Made by a program: the position numbers and the translations under genes. The notes below the pieces were generated by a model. The model made no database searches. It worked only from the letters and a program-made list of their open reading frames with translations, and had not been told where the DNA came from. Below, piece by piece: positions 58,947 through 64,000 of a stretch of DNA of 64,000 nt. Numbering within the stretch: the stretch's first letter is position 1; the number at the start of each line of letters is the position of its first letter. This DNA is from Gammaproteobacteria bacterium TMED78. GTDB taxonomy: Bacteria; Pseudomonadota; Gammaproteobacteria; Steroidobacterales; Rariloculaceae. Location: the NCBI GenBank assembly GCA_002171615.1, contig NHEF01000010.1, positions 91,017-155,016 on the forward strand. Direction: 5' to 3'.

Positions 58947-60338
58947 ATGACCAATGTTAGAAAAACTATATTTATCCTTCTTGTTTTAATTATAAGTCCT
59001 CAGCTAAATGCTCAAAGCTTACTAGATGTGTATGAAAAGGCACTCAGATTTGATCCTACAATAAAAGTTGCAGAAGCAAATTATCTTGCAATACTAGAAC
59101 TTAAGCCTCAAGCAATGAGTTATTTTTTTCCATCACTTACATTGAGGACTTATAATTCTAGATCTGATTCTAAAGATATGAATCCTATACCTGACTACAG
59201 GACTGGATCTCCTATAATAGGAACAACTGGAATAGGCTCATTGAGAGAGACAACATCAATAAGTTTAAATCTAAGTCAAACAATATTCGATATGAGATCA
59301 ATAGTTGGCTTAAGCCAAACAAATAAAAGATTAGCTCAAGCTGAAGCATTATATAATTATGAAAAGCAAAACCTTTTATTGAGAGTTTCCGAAGCATATT
59401 TTAATGTTTTAGCAGCAAAAGATATTTTAATTGCACAACAGACAGCTAAAAAAGCAATTGGTAGACAATTGGACTTAGCTAGAAGTAGATTTGAGCTAGG
59501 TCTTATTGCTATAACAGATGTTCAAGAATCTCAAGCAGGATATGACCTAGCTGTTGCTTCTGAAATTGAAGCAGAAAGATTACACTCTTCATCTAAAGAA
59601 TTTCTCAGAGAAATAACAGGTGAATATATAGAAGAGCCCTCATCTCCTAAAAATAATATGCCCCTTGAAAATCCAACCCCAGATGATATAGAGGAATGGG
59701 TAAAAATGTCATTAGACCAAAACTTAAGTCTTATCTCTAGTAAAATAAATGAACGTATAGCTCAAGATAGTATAAAAATTCAAAGAGGTACTAGATTTCC
59801 AGTTATAACACTTTCTGGAAACATTAATGAAAGTAATACAGATGTTACAAGATCTTTATTTTGTATTGATGAAAATACCTGTCCGGTAAGAGTCAACTCA
59901 AAAACATCTCCAGAGGGATATAATATTGCTTTAAATGTTAATTTCCCAATATTTACTGGTGGTTTCAATAGCTCAAAAATTAGACAAGCTGTTTATGAAC
60001 ATAGGGCTGCTAAAGAATCAACAGAAAGTATTGCCAGACAAACAGAAAGACTAACAAGGGATTCTTTTTTAGGAGTTATTACTGAAATATCAAAAGTGAA
60101 AGCTTTGACTCAAGCTGTTGAATCATCTAAAACAGCCTTAGTTGCTACTGAAGCAGGTTTTGAAGTAGGAACTAGGACGGCTGTAGATGTGCTTGTTTCA
60201 CAAAATTCATTAGCTCAAGCTGAAACAAACCTAGCTAGAAGTAAATATGATTACATATTAAATATTTTAAAGCTAAGTCAGTCAGTTGGTAGCTTATCTA
60301 TAGACGATCTTAATAAAGTAAATGAATGGTTGGATTAA
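58947..60338 (+). CDS. tolC: Outer-membrane efflux channel TolC
   Basis: A 463-residue outer-membrane factor with signal peptide (cleavage after LNAQ-type site, about residue 22) and two OEP repeats, first starting LLDVYEKALRFDPTIKVAEANYL (about residues 25-47). The second half repeats the alpha-helical barrel pattern (GTRTAVDVLVSQNSLAQA). It forms a trimeric exit duct for efflux pumps and type I secretion. No pump genes are adjacent. It ends 15 bases before the convergent hldE. Confidence 0.94.
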   Translation: MTNVRKTIFILLVLIISPQLNAQSLLDVYEKALRFDPTIKVAEANYLAILELKPQAMSYFFPSLTLRTYNSRSDSKDMNPIPDYRTGSPIIGTTGIGSLRETTSISLNLSQTIFDMRSIVGLSQTNKRLAQAEALYNYEKQNLLLRVSEAYFNVLAAKDILIAQQTAKKAIGRQLDLARSRFELGLIAITDVQESQAGYDLAVASEIEAERLHSSSKEFLREITGEYIEEPSSPKNNMPLENPTPDDIEEWVKMSLDQNLSLISSKINERIAQDSIKIQRGTRFPVITLSGNINESNTDVTRSLFCIDENTCPVRVNSKTSPEGYNIALNVNFPIFTGGFNSSKIRQAVYEHRAAKESTESIARQTERLTRDSFLGVITEISKVKALTQAVESSKTALVATEAGFEVGTRTAVDVLVSQNSLAQAETNLARSKYDYILNILKLSQSVGSLSIDDLNKVNEWLD

Positions 60339-60353
60339 ATGTATTTAATTATT

Positions 60354-61754
60354 TTAATTTTTTTTAATTAATTCAGAGCTAGAGTGGCCTTCAATAAAAC
60401 ACAAAGATGTGACAGTTCCTCCATTTTTTAAAACTATATCTCCTCCAACTATATCTTCAGCTTTATAGTCACCGCCCTTAACCAAAATATCTGGAAGAAT
60501 TTTCGAAATAATTCTTATTGGGGTCTCTTCTGAAAAAGAAATAATCCAATCAACATAAGATAGTGCATAAAGCATTTTAGCTCTATCCTCTAAGGTCATT
60601 ACTGGTCTGTTTTCACCCTTAATTCTTTTTACTGATTTATCATCATTTATTGCAACAATTAACCTATCGCCTCTTGCTTTTGCTTCTTTAAGATACTCAA
60701 TATGCCCTGGGTGTAAAATATCAAAACATCCATTTGTCATTACTATTTTTTCTCCAAGATTTTTAGATACATCTACTAAATTTAATAGATCCTTAGTTGA
60801 GTATATTAGTTTTTCTTTAGTTTTATTTTGATTCGTAGCCTCTTCTAGCTCTTCTGTAGAAACAGAAGCTACACCTATTTTTTTAACAACTAGGCCAGCT
60901 GAAATATTAGCCATATTGGCAGATCTTTCAATTGAGAAACCCGCTGCAACTCCAGCAGATACTACAGCTACTACAGTATCACCAGCACCGGTAACATCAT
61001 AAACTTCTCTTGTTCGAGCCTTAAGACTAATTGGATCTTTATTGTAGGAAAAAAGCGTCATTCCCTTTTCACCCCTGGTTACTAATAGACTATCCAATCT
61101 CAATTTTTGTCTCAAACTAATCCCCTTACTTATGAACTCTTCTTCATCTTTCCATTCACCTACAGCTTTCATAAATTCATTTTCATTTGGAGTAATTACT
61201 TTAGCTCCTTTGTAAGAATCAAATTTAGGTCTTTTAGGATCTACAACTATATCCACGCCCTTTTTATTAGCTTCAATAATCATCTTCTCAATACCTTTTA
61301 AAGCTCCCTTGGAGTAATCTGAAAAAATTAATAAATCAGTATCTTTAAGGCAATTCTTAAAAATACTTAAAAAATTATCCTCATGACCAAAAATCTCTGA
61401 CTCTTGATCCAATCTAATTAGTTGATGATTCCTTGATAAGACTCTTTGTTTGTGAATTGTAGGAAAATCTAACTTTAGAGGATTAAAATTTATTTTTGCT
61501 TTCTTTATTAATCCAGAAAGAATTTTTCCATTATCATCCTTTCCTATAATACTTAGTAGAGTTGTCTTTACTCCTAAATTAGCTAAGTTTAAAGCTACAT
61601 TGGCCGCTCCTCCCGGGCGATAATCTCGCCTCTCTACTTTTAAAACAGGAACTGGAGCTTCAGGTGATAAGCGGCTTGTTTCTCCAAATAAATATTCATC
61701 CAACATACAATCCCCTACTACAAGGATTTTAAGTTTGCTAAATTCTGTAATCAT
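60354..61754 (-). CDS. hldE: Bifunctional heptose-7-phosphate kinase / heptose-1-phosphate adenylyltransferase
   Basis: A 466-residue fusion. Residues 1-315 form a ribokinase-like domain (GGAANVALNLANLG, anion hole GAGD at 256-259); residues 335-466 form the nucleotidyltransferase with TNGCFDILHPGHIEYL (H348 and H351). It makes ADP-heptose for the LPS inner core, so the LPS probably contains heptose. gmhA and gmhB are not in the window. It follows nrdJb after 17 bases. Confidence 0.96.
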   Translation of the reverse strand: MITEFSKLKILVVGDCMLDEYLFGETSRLSPEAPVPVLKVERRDYRPGGAANVALNLANLGVKTTLLSIIGKDDNGKILSGLIKKAKINFNPLKLDFPTIHKQRVLSRNHQLIRLDQESEIFGHEDNFLSIFKNCLKDTDLLIFSDYSKGALKGIEKMIIEANKKGVDIVVDPKRPKFDSYKGAKVITPNENEFMKAVGEWKDEEEFISKGISLRQKLRLDSLLVTRGEKGMTLFSYNKDPISLKARTREVYDVTGAGDTVVAVVSAGVAAGFSIERSANMANISAGLVVKKIGVASVSTEELEEATNQNKTKEKLIYSTKDLLNLVDVSKNLGEKIVMTNGCFDILHPGHIEYLKEAKARGDRLIVAINDDKSVKRIKGENRPVMTLEDRAKMLYALSYVDWIISFSEETPIRIISKILPDILVKGGDYKAEDIVGGDIVLKNGGTVTSLCFIEGHSSSELIKKN

Positions 61755-61771
61755 TTTACTCTAGCTATTTA

Positions 61772-62479
61772 TTAACCGCACTTAGAATAGCCACAATTAA
61801 GACATGTCATGCACCCATCCATCATTACTGCTGCCGCTGTATTACACTTAGTGCACAATTGAGCCCCCTTCGGAAAGCTATTAGACGCAAAGGCATCTTT
61901 CCGCTTCTCTCTCGCCTCAAAATCTTCTCTCTTTTTATCAATAACTTCTTTTTGCTCATCTGATAGAACATCTGATTTCAATAAACCAATCTGAATTAAG
62001 TGCCTCTCAACGATATGTCCTAACTCGGCAATTATGGAAGGCATATAAGTTCCACCTGATTGCCAGTAACCTCCTCTGGGATCAAAAACAGATTTTAATT
62101 CCTCAACAACAAAATTAGCATCCCCTCCCTTTCGAAAAACAGCTGACATAACTCTAGTAAGTGCTACTATCCATTGATAATGATCTAGGTTTTTTGAATT
62201 TATAAAAATCTCAAAAGGCCTTCTTTTTTCATGCTCCGTACCCTCATTAAGGACAATATCATTAATTGTTACATACATAGCGTGTTCAGAAACAGGTGTC
62301 TTTACTTTATAAGTTGATCCAATAAGCATTTCTGGTCTTTCAAGCTTCTCATGCATCCTGATTACTTTTGATTCATTATAAATATCCTCTTTAGCTAAAT
62401 CAGGAATAGATTGTTCGCTTACACCGTCCGAAAGAACTTTATAATCAACTATCTTTGATTTTATATTTATAGTTCCCAT
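61772..62479 (-). CDS. nrdJb: Vitamin B12-dependent ribonucleotide reductase, C-terminal subunit
   Basis: A 235-residue protein matching the C-terminal part of class II ribonucleotide reductase: GSTYKVKTPVSEHAMYVTIND, then a helical segment and a Cys-rich tail with CTKC and CMTCLNCGY plus final KCG, which passes electrons to the active site. It begins at an ATG that shares one base with the nrdJa stop (TAATG). Pseudomonas aeruginosa has the same division into NrdJa and NrdJb, so I read this as a genuine split rather than a frameshift. Confidence 0.9.
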   Translation of the reverse strand: MGTINIKSKIVDYKVLSDGVSEQSIPDLAKEDIYNESKVIRMHEKLERPEMLIGSTYKVKTPVSEHAMYVTINDIVLNEGTEHEKRRPFEIFINSKNLDHYQWIVALTRVMSAVFRKGGDANFVVEELKSVFDPRGGYWQSGGTYMPSIIAELGHIVERHLIQIGLLKSDVLSDEQKEVIDKKREDFEAREKRKDAFASNSFPKGAQLCTKCNTAAAVMMDGCMTCLNCGYSKCG

Positions 62480-64000
62480 TATAATTTCCCATAGTAGCCC
62501 TCTTTTAGGGCATCAAATAAGTTTGCAGCAGTATGAATTTCACCGTCATACTCAATCTCCTCATCTCCTTTCACATTGACCTCTGTCCCATCTTCAAGCG
62601 TGAAAACATAAGAGGTATTTTTTAAATCCTTCTCTTTAACGAGAACTCCCTGAAAAGCTTCAGGATTAAATCTAAAGGTAGTACATCCTTTAAGCCCTTT
62701 CTCATATGCATAAAGATAAATATCCTTAAAGTCTTCATAGTTATAATCTGGAGGAACATTAGCCGTCTTGGATATCGATGAATCAATCCAAAATTGTGAT
62801 GCTGCTTGTATATCTACATGCTCTTTTGGAGAAATATCCTCTGAGCTTACAAAATAACTTGGCAACTCCTGCTCTGGGACAGTTGCCTCAGGACTGGCAT
62901 CAGGATTTACTAACTCTCTATAAGCAAGTAGCTCAAAAGAAAAAACATCTACCTTTTCTTTTGTTTTTTTCCCTTCTTTTATTACATTTCTAAAATAATG
63001 ATGTGCAAAAGATGGTTCAATGCCATTACTTGCATTATTAGCCAAAGATAAAGAAATCGTCCCTGTAGGAGCTATAGAACTATGGTGAGTAAAACGAGAT
63101 CCAATTTTCGAGAGCTCTTCCACAAGATCGGGTGATACCTCAGCAATCTTTTGCATATAACGACTATATTTCGCATGTAAAAAACTACCTGATATTTTAT
63201 CTCCCTTGGACCAACCATCTGCAACCATTTCTGGTCTTTTATTAAGCATCTCTTCTGTAACAACAAAATCCTCAGAGAGAATAGGCGCAGGGCCCTTTTC
63301 TTTTGAGAGCTCTAAACCTACTTCCCAACCAGTTACGGCAAGCTCCCTAGAAACATCTTCTGTGAATTTAATTGATTCATCAGAGCCATATCTAATGCCT
63401 AATAAACTAAGCGTTGATCCTAATCCTAAAAATCCCATTCCATGTCTTCTTTTATACAAAATTTCATCTCTCTGGGTGCTTAGAGGTAAGCCATTTATTT
63501 CAACTACATTATCTAACATCCTAGTAAAAACTTTAACTACTTCTCTAAACTTATCCCAGTCAAACTCAGCATCAGGAGAAAAAGGACTATTAACAAACTT
63601 TGTTAAATTAACTGACCCAAGTAGGCACGCTCCGTAAGCTGGGAGAGGTTGCTCGCCACATGGGTTTGTGGCCCGAATGTTCTCACACCACCAGTTGTTA
63701 TTAAATTCATTAACTCTATCAATCAAGACAAATCCTGGTTCTGCAAAGTCATAAGTAGAAGACATTATGGTATCCCACATTCTTTTTGCCGGAATTTCTT
63801 TGTAAACACGGCATGCAGTTAAGCCACTTTCATTCTGAAGATAATTACTAGATAATGGCCATTCTCGCCAAATCACCTGCTTCTCATCATCAATATCTAA
63901 GTTATCCTCTTCAACTTCTTTCTGAGTTATTGGGAATGCGAGCGACCATAGCTTATCTTCCTTTACAGACTTCATAAATTCGTCAGTTATAAGTAAAGAT
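62479..64000 (-). CDS. nrdJa: Vitamin B12-dependent ribonucleotide reductase, catalytic subunit (partial)
   Basis: The last 506 codons are present; the reading frame is open to the window edge (SLLITDEFMKSVKED at the margin is internal family sequence), so the true start lies beyond. The active-site NPCGEQPLPAYGACLLGSVN holds the Asn, radical Cys and Glu of all ribonucleotide reductases, and NASNGIEPSFAHHYFR is class II type. It converts ribonucleotides to deoxyribonucleotides using adenosylcobalamin and works with or without oxygen. It requires a source of cobalamin. Confidence 0.93.
   Translation of the reverse strand, partial: SLLITDEFMKSVKEDKLWSLAFPITQKEVEEDNLDIDDEKQVIWREWPLSSNYLQNESGLTACRVYKEIPAKRMWDTIMSSTYDFAEPGFVLIDRVNEFNNNWWCENIRATNPCGEQPLPAYGACLLGSVNLTKFVNSPFSPDAEFDWDKFREVVKVFTRMLDNVVEINGLPLSTQRDEILYKRRHGMGFLGLGSTLSLLGIRYGSDESIKFTEDVSRELAVTGWEVGLELSKEKGPAPILSEDFVVTEEMLNKRPEMVADGWSKGDKISGSFLHAKYSRYMQKIAEVSPDLVEELSKIGSRFTHHSSIAPTGTISLSLANNASNGIEPSFAHHYFRNVIKEGKKTKEKVDVFSFELLAYRELVNPDASPEATVPEQELPSYFVSSEDISPKEHVDIQAASQFWIDSSISKTANVPPDYNYEDFKDIYLYAYEKGLKGCTTFRFNPEAFQGVLVKEKDLKNTSYVFTLEDGTEVNVKGDEEIEYDGEIHTAANLFDALKEGYYGKL

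Noticed and set aside
62470..62490. Frameshift or premature stop in a single nrdJ gene
   Set aside because: The TAATG stop/start overlap and the known NrdJa/NrdJb division in Pseudomonas fit a true two-gene arrangement; no disrupted frame is visible.
63206..63637. A 143-codon open frame on the plus strand
   Set aside because: It is the reverse-strand shadow of nrdJa, whose active-site motifs are intact; low-complexity Ser/Leu composition is typical of such shadows.
1..64000. Mobile elements, CRISPR arrays, tRNA genes, attachment sites or a replication origin
   Set aside because: No transposase, integrase, regularly spaced repeats, cloverleaf-like segments or DnaA-box clusters were seen; the intergenic gaps are too short for most of these.

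Overview
The window reads as a compact, AT-rich chromosome segment of a free-living, Gram-negative gammaproteobacterium. The evidence is gene content and order: rluD-pgeF-clpB divergent from bamD, a dcw division/murein cluster ending in lpxC, mraZ-rnpB-rsmI-lpoA, petABC-sspA, murA-ibaG, lptCAB-rpoN, and an aspS-nudB pair. These blocks follow the order I know from Pseudomonas and its relatives, but with many intervening genes missing. Genes are separated by very short gaps or overlap, convergent pairs collide end to end, and TTG start codons are frequent. This suggests a streamlined (perhaps marine, uncultivated) lineage; I cannot name the genus from sequence alone. No insertion sequence, prophage, CRISPR array, tRNA or horizontally acquired island is visible.

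Layout. 1-7363 (minus): rluD-pgeF, then clpB behind a heat-shock-type promoter, an FmdB-family zinc ribbon, a DUF502 membrane protein, aspS and the start of nudB. 7465-11841: bamD (plus), then sucC-sucD-nadE (minus, stop/start overlaps). 11958-15215: pilD-coaE (plus), a Coq4-like protein (minus), zapD (plus), mutT (minus). 15221-19340: secA, dciA (plus), lpxC. 19423-35857: a complete-looking dcw cluster transcribed leftward from mraZ to ftsZ, but without ddl. 35866-36470: MraZ operator, mraZ promoter and RNase P RNA. 36475-43360: rsmI, lpoA (plus), sspA, the cytochrome bc1 operon, murA, ibaG. 43441-46706 (plus): lptC-lptA-lptB-rpoN. 46722-52966 (minus): mpl, hspQ, tkt, gap, pyk. 53031-60338: rnd, adk (minus), then PPi-dependent phosphofructokinase and H+-pyrophosphatase, a Pcm-like methyltransferase and tolC. 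60354-64000 (minus): hldE and a split vitamin-B12-dependent ribonucleotide reductase cut by the window edge.

How it fits together. Most of the window builds and divides the cell envelope: murein precursor synthesis (murA-G, mraY), recycling (mpl), cross-linking (ftsI, lpoA), division (ftsL/Q/A/Z/W, zapD), lipid A and LPS export (lpxC, lptABC, hldE), outer-membrane assembly (bamD) and secretion (secA, tolC). The rest is central energy metabolism (sucCD, bc1 complex, tkt/gap/pyk, a pyrophosphate-based glycolytic step next to a proton-pumping pyrophosphatase) plus translation, RNA and protein maintenance. The points most worth a second look are the Coq4-like protein between coaE and zapD, the four-repeat MraZ operator on the mraZ promoter, the RpoH-type clpB promoter with an 11-bp tandem repeat, the non-discriminating signature in AspRS, the PPi module, and the pattern of colliding convergent genes. 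I found no clearly new multi-gene system.
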